From: Mesorhizobium mediterraneum
GTDB lineage: Bacteria > Pseudomonadota > Alphaproteobacteria > Rhizobiales > Rhizobiaceae
Length of the DNA stretch: 64,000 nucleotides
Assembly: GCF_002284565.1 (NCBI RefSeq)
Contig: NZ_NPKI01000015.1
Location: 62,001-126,000, forward strand
Reading direction: 5' to 3'
Part shown: one piece after another, positions 38,020-48,065 of the stretch
How positions within the stretch are numbered: the first letter of the stretch is position 1
Layout of the letters: every line of letters starts with the position of its first letter
Program-made: the position numbers and the translations under genes
Notes under the pieces: model-generated
The model's database searches: none
What the model was told of the DNA's origin: nothing
Seen by the model: only the letters and a program-made list of their open reading frames with translations

Positions 38020-38790
38020 TCAGGCGGCTTCGCGATAGTATTTGGCTGTCGGCAGGATGGTCAGCGGCGCGAGTTCTCCGGCCGGCGGCTTGCCGAACAT
38101 CAGGCGCTGTTCCATCGGCGTCGACCGGAAAAATGGGAACCGGGCGTAGGTCTCGTTCTTGATCGCCAGGACATCGGCTTGATAGAGCAGCGCAAAACAG
38201 TTGATTACGCCAGCATAAGGACGCGCGTCGCCGATCGGCCGTGCCCGATAGATACGTTTGTAAAAGGCGGCATGATCTTCGCGGATCATGGATATGCAAT
38301 AAGGCGCGTGGAAGTGGAAGCACGCCATGCCGGCCAAGCGCAGCGTGACGTAAGGGATCTGCGGATAAACCCGCGACCACTCGGCGTCTACGGCAAAACG
38401 GCTTGGGTCGATAAAGAGCTCGCCAGCCGCCAGACGCGGCGTCAACAGGTCCTTGTAGACGCTTAGAGCCGGCGACGCTGGGTTGTCGGCGGACACATCG
38501 TGCAGGCGCATCGTACTGACCAGCCGCCCGTCTATGTAGATGCCGAACGTATGGCAGTTCGGCAGCTCGTCGAACTCGTCATGGACCTCGCGGGAAGCAT
38601 TCTCGGGTACCAGCGCGTTCATCCGATAGGCGTTGTAGCGCAACCTGTAGATACTTTCGAAATCCTCGCCGGTTTCACAGCGGCGGTATTCCGTCCGGTC
38701 GAGGAGCGCATAAACGTGACGCGCGAAAGTAGACATATTCTCATGTTCAGCGCCCGCCGCCTGGCGAGGCGAAGTCAACTCAACAACCAT
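38020..38790 (-). CDS. FeeM-type N-acyl amino acid synthase / autoinducer-synthase-like acyltransferase
   Basis: A 256-residue protein of the N-acyl-amino-acid synthase (FeeM) group, a GNAT-like fold related to LuxI. Seen features: IYRLRYNAYRMNALVPENAS near the N-terminus, the FGIYIDGRLVSTMRLHDVS strands, and ELFIDPSRFAVDAEW. Relatives use acyl-ACP to acylate amino acids or signal precursors. The start at 38790 is uncertain; ATG at 38736 (MSTFARHVYALL) would fit equally. It lies downstream of a GGDEF-EAL gene on the same strand with a 149-base AT-rich gap. Confidence 0.82.
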   Translation of the reverse strand: MVVELTSPRQAAGAEHENMSTFARHVYALLDRTEYRRCETGEDFESIYRLRYNAYRMNALVPENASREVHDEFDELPNCHTFGIYIDGRLVSTMRLHDVSADNPASPALSVYKDLLTPRLAAGELFIDPSRFAVDAEWSRVYPQIPYVTLRLAGMACFHFHAPYCISMIREDHAAFYKRIYRARPIGDARPYAGVINCFALLYQADVLAIKNETYARFPFFRSTPMEQRLMFGKPPAGELAPLTILPTAKYYREAA

Positions 38791-38938
38791 GAACTCAAAC
38801 CCCGCAAACTGCCCCCGCGAGCAACACTACGGCGGGGTCGTACGATGTAAAGATGAAAACTGGATAGGGGTCATTTACCAGTCATTAACCTTAATAATAG
38901 GTAAAATTATACTAAAGTACGAGATTTTTCGTCAGGAA

Positions 38939-41251
38939 TTAGCGGCGTGTCGCCTTCCTGCCCGTCTTGATGTCCTTAGCAAAGGGCCAGACCGTGCTCG
39001 ACATGGTCTCGATGCCGGATGCGCTGAGCGCTGAGCCGAACAGGAATCCCTGGACCAGGTCCGGCTTGACCTGCAACGAGAGTATCTTGAGCTGTTCGAA
39101 GGTTTCGACGCCCTCGACGGTCACCGAAAGCCCCAGCGGCCGTGACAGATTGACGATGCCCTTGAGCAATTCGAGCGAACGGCTGTTCTGGGTGACGTCT
39201 ATAAGGAACGAACGGTCGATCTTGATCTTGTCGAGCGGCAGTTTGTGGAGATAGCTCAGGCTCGAATAGCCGGTGCCGAAATCGTCGAGCGCGATGCGCA
39301 CGCCAAGCCGTTTCAATTCCTCGATGTACTGACGCGTCAGCGACTTGTCGTCGAGCAATGCCGTCTCGGTGACTTCGATCTCCAGGCGGCCGGCGGCGAG
39401 ACCGGAACTGGCGATCGCATCGCGAACCTTCTGGATAACGTCGCGGTTGCGGAAGTCCTTGGCCGAGAGATTGACCGAGACACTGGTCTGCGCGGGCCAT
39501 TTGGCGCATTCAGTGCACGCGGCATGCAGGACGAAGGTGCTGATCTCGGAAATGATGCCCATTTCTTCCGCCAGCGGAATGAAGATGCTGGGCGAAATCG
39601 GTCCGAGCTCGGGGTGGTCCCAACGGCACAGCGCCTCGCAACTGACGATGCGCATCGTGCTCATCGCCACGATCGGCTGGTAGACCACCCGCAACCCCTT
39701 GCTTTCCACTGCGGTGCGCAGATCCGCCTTCATCAGCTGGCGGTTGCGGAAAGCGGCGTCCATCGACGCTTCGAACAATCGCCAAGTGTTCTTGCCGAGT
39801 TCCTTGGCCTTGTAGAGCGCGAGATCCGCCTTGACGATCATGGCGTCGACATCGGTATCCTTGACCCGCGACAGCACGGCGCCACCGCTGGCCTGGATGC
39901 GCAGTCCATGGCCGGCTACGTCGACCTCGCCCTGCAAGTCGACGAAAATCCCGTCGAGTTGGCCGATCAGATGACTTTCGTCCTCGACACGGTCGAAGAA
40001 GATCATGAACTCGTCGCCGCCGAAACGGCTGATGGTGATGCCTGGGCCGGCGACCGCCGCCAGCCGCTCCGCGACGGCGTAGATCAATCCGTCGCCGACC
40101 GGGTGACCAAGGGTGTCGTTGACGTTTTTGAAGTCGTCGAGATCAAGCACGGCGAGCCCGCAAAGGCGCTCAAGGTCGCCGGACGCCATCGCCTCTCCGA
40201 TCAGCTCGTGGAAATAAGCGCGATTGGGCAGGCCGGTGAGGCTGTCGTAACGCGCCATGAAGCGGATCTTGTCTTCCGCCTCAACGCGGGCCGTCACGTC
40301 CTCGAAGGTGATGACGCCCAGTTCCTGGCTACCCTCGCGCGCCGAGAACTCGTAATGCTGACCGTTCGCGAGCGAGACGAGAACCTTGCGGTCGCGCCCT
40401 TCGCGCAGGGCGCGCGTAAGCTGGGCTTCGATGTAGCGGCAGTCTTTCGGCGCCAGCATGCCGCCGGCAACGCCGCGCATCAGCAGACCGTGGATCGACC
40501 GCCCGAGCAGCGCGTCGGGGGACTTGAGCGACATCAGATGCGCGGCTTCGGCATTGGCCACCGCCACTCGGCCGTCGGGGCCGAGCATGACAAGGCCATG
40601 CGACATGGTGTTCAACGCCCGATTGAAGCGTTGGGCGATGCGATTCGCCTTCTTCTCCTCGGACAGAGCGGTAAACAGGACTTCGCGGACGATATCGGCA
40701 AACCGTTTGATAGCGAACAGGAAGGGAGCCGACATCAGACCAAGTATGACATGGTAGACATCGCCACGCAGGATGAAACCCAGTGATATCGGCCATGTGG
40801 TGGTCATGATGAAGATCATGACCATCCGCGGCGAGCCATAGTTGCGGCCGGCGATCGACGTGACCGATGCCAGCGTAACGCAGACAGCGGCTATTTCGGC
40901 ATAGCTGTCGTGTGCCAGATAGATGCCGACGAAACAGAAAGCACCAAGCATGAAGCCGTGCATCGAACCATAAATGATATAGTCGTTTTCGCGGGCGCGC
41001 GCTTCCTCCCAAGTCGTCGGGGAAGGACGCCGCAAATACTTTTTGATATTGCGAAGGCGCAGCGTGCCTACGATGATCAGCCCAGCGGCGACCAGAAGAT
41101 ATGTCACGTCCATGGTCTTCCAGTAGACCAGAATGACGAGGAGCGTCTGCGCGACGAGACCAATCGACAGCGTGAAACCGTCGCGAAACAGAGTTTCCAC
41201 GAACGGAATGTAGACGTCGACCGGGATCTCGTTCTTTCTTCTTAGATTCAC
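38939..41251 (-). CDS. Membrane GGDEF-EAL protein with PAS domain
   Basis: About 770 residues. The N-terminal ~200 residues hold five or six hydrophobic segments; a PAS-like sensor follows (NTMSHGLVMLGPDGRVAVAN); then the GGDEF domain with intact active site (SRFGGDEFMIFF) and the EAL domain with intact motifs (CEALCRWDHPELG, DDFGTGYSSLSYLHKLP, TVEGVETFEQ). Both making and degrading cyclic di-GMP are possible. The start is unsure: GTG 41251 (VNLRRKNEI) and TTG 41278 are candidates, neither with a strong ribosome site. Confidence 0.92.
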   Translation of the reverse strand: MNLRRKNEIPVDVYIPFVETLFRDGFTLSIGLVAQTLLVILVYWKTMDVTYLLVAAGLIIVGTLRLRNIKKYLRRPSPTTWEEARARENDYIIYGSMHGFMLGAFCFVGIYLAHDSYAEIAAVCVTLASVTSIAGRNYGSPRMVMIFIMTTTWPISLGFILRGDVYHVILGLMSAPFLFAIKRFADIVREVLFTALSEEKKANRIAQRFNRALNTMSHGLVMLGPDGRVAVANAEAAHLMSLKSPDALLGRSIHGLLMRGVAGGMLAPKDCRYIEAQLTRALREGRDRKVLVSLANGQHYEFSAREGSQELGVITFEDVTARVEAEDKIRFMARYDSLTGLPNRAYFHELIGEAMASGDLERLCGLAVLDLDDFKNVNDTLGHPVGDGLIYAVAERLAAVAGPGITISRFGGDEFMIFFDRVEDESHLIGQLDGIFVDLQGEVDVAGHGLRIQASGGAVLSRVKDTDVDAMIVKADLALYKAKELGKNTWRLFEASMDAAFRNRQLMKADLRTAVESKGLRVVYQPIVAMSTMRIVSCEALCRWDHPELGPISPSIFIPLAEEMGIISEISTFVLHAACTECAKWPAQTSVSVNLSAKDFRNRDVIQKVRDAIASSGLAAGRLEIEVTETALLDDKSLTRQYIEELKRLGVRIALDDFGTGYSSLSYLHKLPLDKIKIDRSFLIDVTQNSRSLELLKGIVNLSRPLGLSVTVEGVETFEQLKILSLQVKPDLVQGFLFGSALSASGIETMSSTVWPFAKDIKTGRKATRR

Positions 41252-41386
41252 GCTTGAATCCCAACCTTGGGGAGCCAAGCTGTGTCACATTCGCCTTAAG
41301 AAAGGTTTAGAGAGGCCGTTTCGGGCCCCGCCACCAACCCCGTTGACCCAACGTGAGGCAGGTTTCAGGTAAATAGGGCATATCGA

Positions 41387-44300
41387 TCACTCGGCGGCCT
41401 GGAGTTCCCGCCGTACCGGCGTCTTTGCCAACCGATCGAGCAGCCTCTGGCGCTCGCCAGCGGCCTTTTCGGCACTGGCCTGCCTGACGTGACCATAGCC
41501 ACGAATGAGCGCCGGCACCGAGGCAAGCGCTGCGGCGGCCTCGACCTTGCCCGGCGCGAGTGCTGCGGCGACAAGCTCCAGGTCAGCCTCGTACTGCACA
41601 AGAAGCTGCCGTTCCATACGCCTCTCGGTGCTGTAGCCGAACACATCGAAGACCGTGCCGCGCAATCCTTTCATCGCTGCCAGCAGGCGAAACCCCTTCA
41701 TCATCCAGGGACCGAAGCTCGATTTCCTCGGCTTGCCATCCTTGCCGCGCCTGCCCATGATTGGCGGCGCGAGATGAAATTCCAGGCTGTCGTAGCTCTG
41801 GAACTGCTTGCCCAGCTCGGCGGCGAAGGAGCCGTCGGTATAGAGCCTCGCCACCTCGTATTCGTCCTTGATCGCCATCAGCTTGAACAGGTTCCTCGCG
41901 GCGGCCTCGGTCACATTGGTCGAACCGGGCACCGCCTTGGCTTCAGCCTTGCGCAGCGCGGCCAGTCTGTCGGCATAGCGCTTGCCATAGGCGGCGCTTT
42001 GATAGGCGGTGAGGAAGGCGACGCGGCGGGCTATGATGTCGTCCAGCGTTTCGGCGACAGCGGCCGTCTGTGCAGTCTTGCCCGGCTGGGCAACGAGGCC
42101 GCGCACGAAATCCGGCTGGTGGGCGGCACGGCGGCCCCAGCGGAAGGCTGAGACGTTCATCGCCACGGCCTGGCCGTTGAGCTCGATCGCCTTTTCGACT
42201 GCCTCGGCTGACAGCGGCAAGCCGCCATGCTGGAAGGCGAAGCCGAGCATGAACATGTTGGCGCCGAGCGAGCTGCCGAACAGCGCGGTGGCGGTGCGGG
42301 TGGCATCGAAGAAATGCGCCTTATCCTCGCCGGCGGCAGTGCGGATCGCCTTTTTCAGCCGCTCGACAGGCAGCGAGAAATCCGCCGAACGGGTAAACTC
42401 GCCGGGCATGATCTCGGCGGTGTTGGCGAGGAAGATCGTGTGGCCTTCGCGCACCGCGGCGAGCACCTTCTGGGCGCCCGACACGACGAGGTCGCAGCCT
42501 AGCACGAGGTCGGCCTTCCCGGCCGAAACACGGATGGCATGGATATCGTCCGGGTTCTGCGCGATGCGGACATGGGTGAACACCGAGCCGCCCTTCTGGG
42601 CAAGGCCGGCCATGTCGATCATGCCGCAGCCCTTGTCTTCGAGATGGGCCGCCATGCCGAGCACCGCGCCGATGGTGACGACGCCGGTGCCGCCGACGCC
42701 GTCGATGATCGCCGCCCAGCCTTGTTCGCCGAGCGGAAATTCGGCGGGCGCGGGCACGCCGTCGAGCGGATCGGTCGTGCCGGCCATACCCTCGGCCTTC
42801 CTGATCTTGGCGCCATGCACGGTGACGAAGGACGGGCAAAAGCCGTTGATGCAGGAGAAATCCTTGTTGCAGCTGGACTGGTCGATCCTGCGCTTGCGGC
42901 CGAATTCGGTCTCGACCGGCTGGATCGACACGCAATTCGACTGCACCCCGCAATCGCCGCAGCCTTCGCAGACCAGCTCGTTAATGAAGACGCGCTTGTC
43001 GGGATCGGGGAAGGTGCCGCGCTTGCGGCGGCGGCGCTTTTCGGCGGCGCAGGTCTGGTCGTAGATCAGCACGGATGTGCCCCTGACCGCGCGCAATTCG
43101 CGCTGGACGAGGTCGAGGTCGTCGCGATGATGGATGGTGGCGCCGACGGGGAATTCGACCTTGCCGGCATATTTGTCCGGCTCGTCGGTGACGATGGCGA
43201 TGCGCTCGACACCCTCGGCGCGCACCTGCCTGGCGATCATGCCCACCGTCAGGCCGCCCTCGTGCGGCTGGCCGCCGGTCATGGCGACGGCGTCGTTGTA
43301 GAGGATCTTGTAGGTGATGTTGGCGTCGGTCGACAGGGCAAAGCGGATCGCCAGCGCGCCGGAGTGGTTGTAGGTGCCGTCGCCGAGATTCTGGAAGATG
43401 TGGTCGCGCTTCGAGAACGGCGCTTGGCCGACCCATTGCGCGCCCTCGCCACCCATGGCGGTGAAACCAACGGTGTTGCGGTCCATCCAAAGCGCCATGA
43501 AATGGCAGCCGATGCCGGCGGCGGCGAGCGAGCCGTCCGGCACCTTGGTCGAGGAATTGTGCGGGCAGCCGGAGCAGAAGAAGGGCGTGCGCGAGGCGAT
43601 GTCTGACGTGTCGGCGAGCATCGCCTGGAACTGGCGAAGTTTCGCCACCCGTGCGGCAATCTCGTCCGACGGACCGATCGTTCGCAAGATCCTCTCGCCG
43701 AGCGCTATGGCGATGTCGTTGGGATCGAGGGCGCCCTTGGCCGGGAACAGCCCGTCGCCGCGCTCGTCCTTCTTGCCGACGATGACCGGCTGCGTGGCGG
43801 TGCCGTAAAGGTTCTCGCGCAGTTGCACCTCGATCAGCGAGCGTTTCTCCTCGACGACGACGACGGTGTCGAGGCCGCGAGCGAAGTCGGCGATGTGCTG
43901 CAGGTCAAGTGGCCACGGGCAGCCGACCTTGAACAGCCTGATGCCGATGCGGTTGGCGGCGACCTCGTCGACGCCGATGTCTTCCAGCGCCTGGCGAACG
44001 TCGAGATAGCTCTTGCCGATGGTGACGATGCCAAGCTTCGGGGCACGTCCACCGGAATAGACGATCCGGTTCAGCCCGTTGGCATGGATGAAGGCCGAAG
44101 CCGCGGCGCGCTTGTACTCATGCAGCCGTTCCTCTTGGCCGAGCATGTCGATCTCGTTGCGGATATTGAGACCGCCGGGCGGCATGTCGAAGTCCGGGAC
44201 GACGATATCGAGCCGTTCGAGCGCGGCATCGACCGAAGCCGTCGATTCGATGTTGTCCTTGACGCATTTGATCGCCGCCCAGGTGCCGGCGAAACGCGAC

Positions 44301-44866
44301 ATGGCAAAGCCGTAGAGCCCGTAGTCGATGATCTCCTGAACCCCGGCCGGATTGAGAATCGGCACCATGGTGTCGACGAACAGGAATTCGGTGGCGTGCG
44401 CGTTGGTCGAGGATTCGGCCATGTGGTCGTCGCCCATCAGGGCAAGCACGCCGCCATATCTGGACGAGCCGGCGAGGTTGGCATGGCGGAACACGTCGCC
44501 GGAGCGGTCGACGCCCGGTCCCTTGCCGTACCAGACCGAAAAGACGCCGTCATGCGTGCCCTCGCCGAGCAATTCGGCCTGCTGCGATCCCCAGCAGGCG
44601 GTGGCTGCCAGTTCCTCGTTGAGACCGGGCTGAAAGACGATGTCCGACAGGGCGAGCTGCTTCCTGGCCTTCCAAAGCTGCATGTCGAGCCCGCCGAGCG
44701 GCGAGCCGCGATAGCCGGAGACGAAGCCGGCAGTGTTCAGGCCAGCCCGCCGGTCGCGCTCGCGCTGCATCAGAAGCATACGGATGACCGCCTGCGCGCC
44801 GGAAAGGAAGATGCGCTCCTTTCCCAAGTCGAACTTGTCGTCGAGCGCGACATCATGCAGCGTCAT
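41387..44866 (-). CDS. Indolepyruvate ferredoxin oxidoreductase, fused subunits
   Basis: An 1159-residue single-chain enzyme of the IorA/IorB fused type, common in alpha- and betaproteobacteria. Order: pyrimidine-binding N-domain (GFVSGYRGSPLGGLDMQLW), ThDP-binding domain (MGGEGAQWVGQAPF, NDAVAMTGGQPHEGG), a 4Fe-4S cluster site (VCEGCGDCGVQSNC) and the C-terminal gamma domain (DGVGGTGVVTIGAVLGMAA). It oxidatively decarboxylates aryl or branched 2-oxo acids to acyl-CoA with ferredoxin or a flavoprotein. ATG 44866 has AGAGGAA upstream; the frame open to 44893 is not used. Single-gene unit. Confidence 0.93.
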   Translation of the reverse strand: MTLHDVALDDKFDLGKERIFLSGAQAVIRMLLMQRERDRRAGLNTAGFVSGYRGSPLGGLDMQLWKARKQLALSDIVFQPGLNEELAATACWGSQQAELLGEGTHDGVFSVWYGKGPGVDRSGDVFRHANLAGSSRYGGVLALMGDDHMAESSTNAHATEFLFVDTMVPILNPAGVQEIIDYGLYGFAMSRFAGTWAAIKCVKDNIESTASVDAALERLDIVVPDFDMPPGGLNIRNEIDMLGQEERLHEYKRAAASAFIHANGLNRIVYSGGRAPKLGIVTIGKSYLDVRQALEDIGVDEVAANRIGIRLFKVGCPWPLDLQHIADFARGLDTVVVVEEKRSLIEVQLRENLYGTATQPVIVGKKDERGDGLFPAKGALDPNDIAIALGERILRTIGPSDEIAARVAKLRQFQAMLADTSDIASRTPFFCSGCPHNSSTKVPDGSLAAAGIGCHFMALWMDRNTVGFTAMGGEGAQWVGQAPFSKRDHIFQNLGDGTYNHSGALAIRFALSTDANITYKILYNDAVAMTGGQPHEGGLTVGMIARQVRAEGVERIAIVTDEPDKYAGKVEFPVGATIHHRDDLDLVQRELRAVRGTSVLIYDQTCAAEKRRRRKRGTFPDPDKRVFINELVCEGCGDCGVQSNCVSIQPVETEFGRKRRIDQSSCNKDFSCINGFCPSFVTVHGAKIRKAEGMAGTTDPLDGVPAPAEFPLGEQGWAAIIDGVGGTGVVTIGAVLGMAAHLEDKGCGMIDMAGLAQKGGSVFTHVRIAQNPDDIHAIRVSAGKADLVLGCDLVVSGAQKVLAAVREGHTIFLANTAEIMPGEFTRSADFSLPVERLKKAIRTAAGEDKAHFFDATRTATALFGSSLGANMFMLGFAFQHGGLPLSAEAVEKAIELNGQAVAMNVSAFRWGRRAAHQPDFVRGLVAQPGKTAQTAAVAETLDDIIARRVAFLTAYQSAAYGKRYADRLAALRKAEAKAVPGSTNVTEAAARNLFKLMAIKDEYEVARLYTDGSFAAELGKQFQSYDSLEFHLAPPIMGRRGKDGKPRKSSFGPWMMKGFRLLAAMKGLRGTVFDVFGYSTERRMERQLLVQYEADLELVAAALAPGKVEAAAALASVPALIRGYGHVRQASAEKAAGERQRLLDRLAKTPVRRELQAAE

Positions 44867-45081
44867 TAGGCATTTCCTCTGCGGAGGCCGCAAGCACAGC
44901 CAACGTCGGGATCGGATGCTACAGTGTTTCTTCCCTTGCCGGGCAGGTCAAACAAAATCGAAGATACCAAGGCGAAGCGCAACAAACGATCCGGTCCGCG
45001 CCCGATGGTGTAAGAAACCGCACATCGGTTGCTCGCCAGCGCATGAAAATTCCGGCCGCAGCCGATACCGGCGGCGACGCG

Positions 45082-45615
45082 TCAGCCGGCCTTCGAACAG
45101 TCGGGCTTAGGCGCGCCCGGTAGCTTGCCGTCAGGATGGCCGGCAAGCTCGGGATTGGGCGTATAAAGCTGGTCGATGACCAGCGGCCGGTCGGGCAGGA
45201 CCGATTGGTCCTGCGTCGACATCAGCGTGGTGTCGATCTTCTGGAGAACCGCACCGTCGGCATCCTTGATGCTGATCGAGATCGCATAGGGCTTGTCCTT
45301 GACGATGCAGAAAAGCGCCGGGCTCTCCAGCGATACCTTGCCGAGCTTCGGCCAGACTTTCTGCTCGACGACCAACGGCTCGCCGCCGGCCGGATTCTGG
45401 AAGCTGGCGACCGCGACCTGCCCTTCCTGCATAGGCTGCAACGGTCTCAGCGTGACGACATAGGTCGCCCTTGCGAGGCGGTAGTTGAAGACGAACAGCT
45501 TGCCGGAGATCTCGAACAATCTGCCTTCGCCGTCCCTGCCGGTATCGCGGCAGGCGCTGAGCATCGTCGCTGCCACGAGCGCGGCGCCGACCAGACGCAA
45601 GATTTTCCTAGACAT
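45082..45615 (-). CDS. Predicted lipoprotein
   Basis: A 177-residue protein with a lipoprotein signal: MSRKILRLVGAALVAATMLS followed by A-C, lipobox L19-S-A-C22. The mature part is a beta-rich soluble domain with two further cysteines (ALFCIVKDKP and PKPDCSKAG). The family is not recognised. Its start overlaps the end of the CGNR gene by eight bases, so they are in one operon. Confidence 0.72.
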   Translation of the reverse strand: MSRKILRLVGAALVAATMLSACRDTGRDGEGRLFEISGKLFVFNYRLARATYVVTLRPLQPMQEGQVAVASFQNPAGGEPLVVEQKVWPKLGKVSLESPALFCIVKDKPYAISISIKDADGAVLQKIDTTLMSTQDQSVLPDRPLVIDQLYTPNPELAGHPDGKLPGAPKPDCSKAG

Positions 45616-46228
45616 TGGCTGTCCCTCCGGCTGCCGTTCGGCGGCGACGATAATGGCGGCTCGCCTTCTGGCGGTTGCCGCACACCGCCATGTCGCACCA
45701 AAGACGGCTGGAATTGCGGCTTCGGTCGAGGAACAGCCAAGTGCAGTTGGGGCAGACCCTCAACCTAGCGACGGTGTCGCCCTGTAGCAGCGACAGTGCC
45801 GAAACCGCCAGTGCCGCCTCGAAGGCGATAGGCGTCGCCGGATCGCCGAACGGCCGTCCCGGCGCACGAATTTCGGTGCGGCTGTGCGCGAGACCCTCGG
45901 CGCAGGCCTCCAGGAAGCCAGGCAGATCGCCCGTGGCGACCGCGCCTTTCGACGCCGCACCACGAAACAGCCGGTCGGTCGTCTCGCGGATCGCCAGCAC
46001 GACCGGCGCGATCTTACCCGGCAACGGCGCTTCGAGCCGCCTGCCGCCAAGCTCGGCGGCGCGAAAGACGCTTGCCGCGTCGGCGAAACGGGCGATCTCT
46101 GCCGGATCTTTGAGCCGGTCGAAGGTTTTCTGGGGATCGCCACGCAGCACGACGGTGTTCGCCGTATCGAGTGCAAGAAGGCCACCAGTGAAGCGGTGCG
46201 GAGTCCAGGAAACCGTCATGAGCGCCAT
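45608..46228 (-). CDS. CGNR zinc-finger (ABATE-domain) protein
   Basis: About 206 residues. The N-terminal part is the ABATE-type domain (RFTGGLLALDTANTVVLRGD); the C-terminal part is the CGNR zinc finger, C-x2-C-x15-C-x4-C, with RVCPNCTWLFLDRSRNSSRL and CDMAVCGNRQKASRHYRR. Such proteins are considered DNA-binding regulators. The start is uncertain (ATG at 46228, 46219 or 46255). It is divergent from the LivH-like permease, which it may regulate. Confidence 0.88.
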   Translation of the reverse strand: MALMTVSWTPHRFTGGLLALDTANTVVLRGDPQKTFDRLKDPAEIARFADAASVFRAAELGGRRLEAPLPGKIAPVVLAIRETTDRLFRGAASKGAVATGDLPGFLEACAEGLAHSRTEIRAPGRPFGDPATPIAFEAALAVSALSLLQGDTVARLRVCPNCTWLFLDRSRNSSRLWCDMAVCGNRQKASRHYRRRRTAAGGTANV

Positions 46229-46320
46229 TTCTAACCGATAAATCGCGTTTGACAAGTTAGATTACCCGATGCAAATCTGCTTCGCATGGACGCGGTTTTC
46301 CGCGATCCAAGGACGTTCGC

Positions 46321-47226
46321 ATGCTCTATTTCTTCCAGCAGGTCCTGAACGGACTGCATTCCGGCGCGCTCTATGCGCTGCTCGCCTTCGGCTATGTGCT
46401 GACCAACGGCATTCTGCACCGGACGAACCTCGCCTACGGCGCGCTGTTCGCCTTTTGCGGACAGACGATGATCCTCACCGCAGCCTTCGGCTATCAGGCC
46501 CTGTGGCTGACCCTGTTCGCGGCCGTCGCGCTCGGCATTGTCGCTGCGTTCCTGTATGCGGCGCTGATCAGCCATGTCCTGTCGCGTAGCATCTTCGAGC
46601 CGCTGGTCGACCGCACGCCCAACGCGATTGTGGTGACGACGCTGGGCATATTGCTGCTCCTGTCAGAGGTAAGCCGCATCGCCGCCAACACCCACGACCT
46701 GTGGCTGCCGCCAATGCTGGCCCAGCCCATCATTTTTGCGCGGGGAGCCAATTTCAATGCCACGCTGACGCTCATCCAGTTGCTCGACTGCGCAGTCGTC
46801 GCGGCAACCATAGGGCTCGCCGCCTGGATGTTCGCCCGCTCTAGCTTCGGCCGGCGCTGGCGCGCCGTGTCCGACGACCCCAAAGCCGCGGCCATGTGCG
46901 GCGTCGATGTGCGCGCGGTGTTTCGGCACGCAGTGCTCGCCGGCGGCCTTTGCGCGGCGCTGGCCGGCGTCCTTGCCGGCCTTTACTATGGCAACATCAG
47001 CTTCGGCTCCGGCCTGGTCTACGGGCTGAAAATCCTTTTCGTGACGGCGGTGGGCGGCTATCTCTCGCCGTTGCGGGCAGCACTTGGCGCTGCCGCCTTC
47101 GGCATGGCCGAATCGCTATGGGCCGGCTATTTCCCGGTCGAGTGGCGCGACGCCTGGATGTATCTGTTCCTCGTCGCCATGCTGATGCTGGTCGGCGCCG
47201 GCCGCGACCAGAGCAAGATTGCCTGA
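46321..47226 (+). CDS. Branched-chain amino-acid-type ABC permease (LivH-like), orphan
   Basis: A 301-residue permease with about eight hydrophobic segments and LivH family blocks (GLHSGALYALLAFGYVLTNG, GRRWRAVSDDPKAAAMCGVD). The usual partners LivM, LivG, LivF and a binding protein are absent on both sides, so it must work with unlinked subunits or is a remnant system. ATG 46321 directly follows the CGNR divergent promoter region. Confidence 0.88.
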   Translation: MLYFFQQVLNGLHSGALYALLAFGYVLTNGILHRTNLAYGALFAFCGQTMILTAAFGYQALWLTLFAAVALGIVAAFLYAALISHVLSRSIFEPLVDRTPNAIVVTTLGILLLLSEVSRIAANTHDLWLPPMLAQPIIFARGANFNATLTLIQLLDCAVVAATIGLAAWMFARSSFGRRWRAVSDDPKAAAMCGVDVRAVFRHAVLAGGLCAALAGVLAGLYYGNISFGSGLVYGLKILFVTAVGGYLSPLRAALGAAAFGMAESLWAGYFPVEWRDAWMYLFLVAMLMLVGAGRDQSKIA

Positions 47227-47420
47227 ACCGCCTCGGGATTTGGTAGACTTTGGTTGCATGACGCTCGGTCAGGCGGCTGTTTCGCCCTTGCTCACCTCAC
47301 AAGATTGTTTACTCGGCTTGCGCCGTGTTGACCCGCCGGGCCACGCACGGCATACCGTTGGGCCACAGCGGCGCGACGAAAAACAAGCGGGAATCGGCCG
47401 CCGCTGACACTTTGAGTCAC

Positions 47421-47464
47421 GCATCGTGCTTTCCGAAAATCGACACCGATTTTCGGGCCGATGC
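47421..47464. repeat. Palindromic repeat upstream of the TRAP operon
   Basis: CCGAAAATCG and CGATTTTCGG form a perfect 10-bp stem with a small loop (ACAC region), flanked by an outer GCATCG/CGATGC pair. The right half (19 bases, 47447-47465) recurs exactly at 57726-57744. It is a dispersed rhizobial-type palindrome. The rest of 47227-47480 shows no gene. Confidence 0.75.
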
Positions 47465-47480
47465 GTAAAGGGAGGAATGC

Positions 47481-48065
47481 ATGGCAGGGCTTCTCGCTCT
47501 ATCCAGAACCATTGACCGTGTGAACGAATTCATCGGCAGATGGGTGTCGTGGCTGATCCTGCTGGCAATTCTGGTCAGCGCCGCCAATGCCGTCATCCGC
47601 AAGACGTTCGACATGTCGTCGAACGCCTGGCTGGAACTGCAGTGGTATTTGTTCGGCGCCGCCTTCATGCTGGCCGCCGCCTATACGCTGAAGCAGAACG
47701 ACCATATCCGCATCGACATCGTCTACGGCATGTTCTCGCGCCGCGTGCAGCATTGGATCGACCTTCTCGGTCACCTCTTTTTCCTGATGCCGTTCGTGAC
47801 GCTGATGGTGATCTATTTCGTCCCCTATGTTTCGCTGTCGTTTCGCAGCGGCGAAATGTCTAACAATTCAGGCGGGCTGATCATCTGGCCGGCGAAGGCG
47901 ATCCTGCTGGTAGGCTTTTTCCTGCTCGCGCTCCAGGGCATCTCCGAGATCATCAAGAAGATCGCCATCATGCGCGGCGACATGGACGATCCCACCCCGT
48001 TCATATCGGTGCATGAGCAGGCCGAACTTGAGGCGAAGGCGCTCGCCGAAGAGGTGCGCTCGTGA
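47481..48065 (+). CDS. dctQ: TRAP transporter small permease (DctQ)
   Basis: A 194-residue protein with four hydrophobic segments and the DctQ pattern (WLELQWYLFGAAFMLAAAYT, NDHIRIDIVYGMFSRRVQHW). It is the small membrane subunit of a TRAP importer, like that linked to mannitol/chloroaromatic or 2-oxo acid uptake. Start ATG 47481 has GGGAGGA upstream. It overlaps dctM by four bases. Confidence 0.93.
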   Translation: MAGLLALSRTIDRVNEFIGRWVSWLILLAILVSAANAVIRKTFDMSSNAWLELQWYLFGAAFMLAAAYTLKQNDHIRIDIVYGMFSRRVQHWIDLLGHLFFLMPFVTLMVIYFVPYVSLSFRSGEMSNNSGGLIIWPAKAILLVGFFLLALQGISEIIKKIAIMRGDMDDPTPFISVHEQAELEAKALAEEVRS

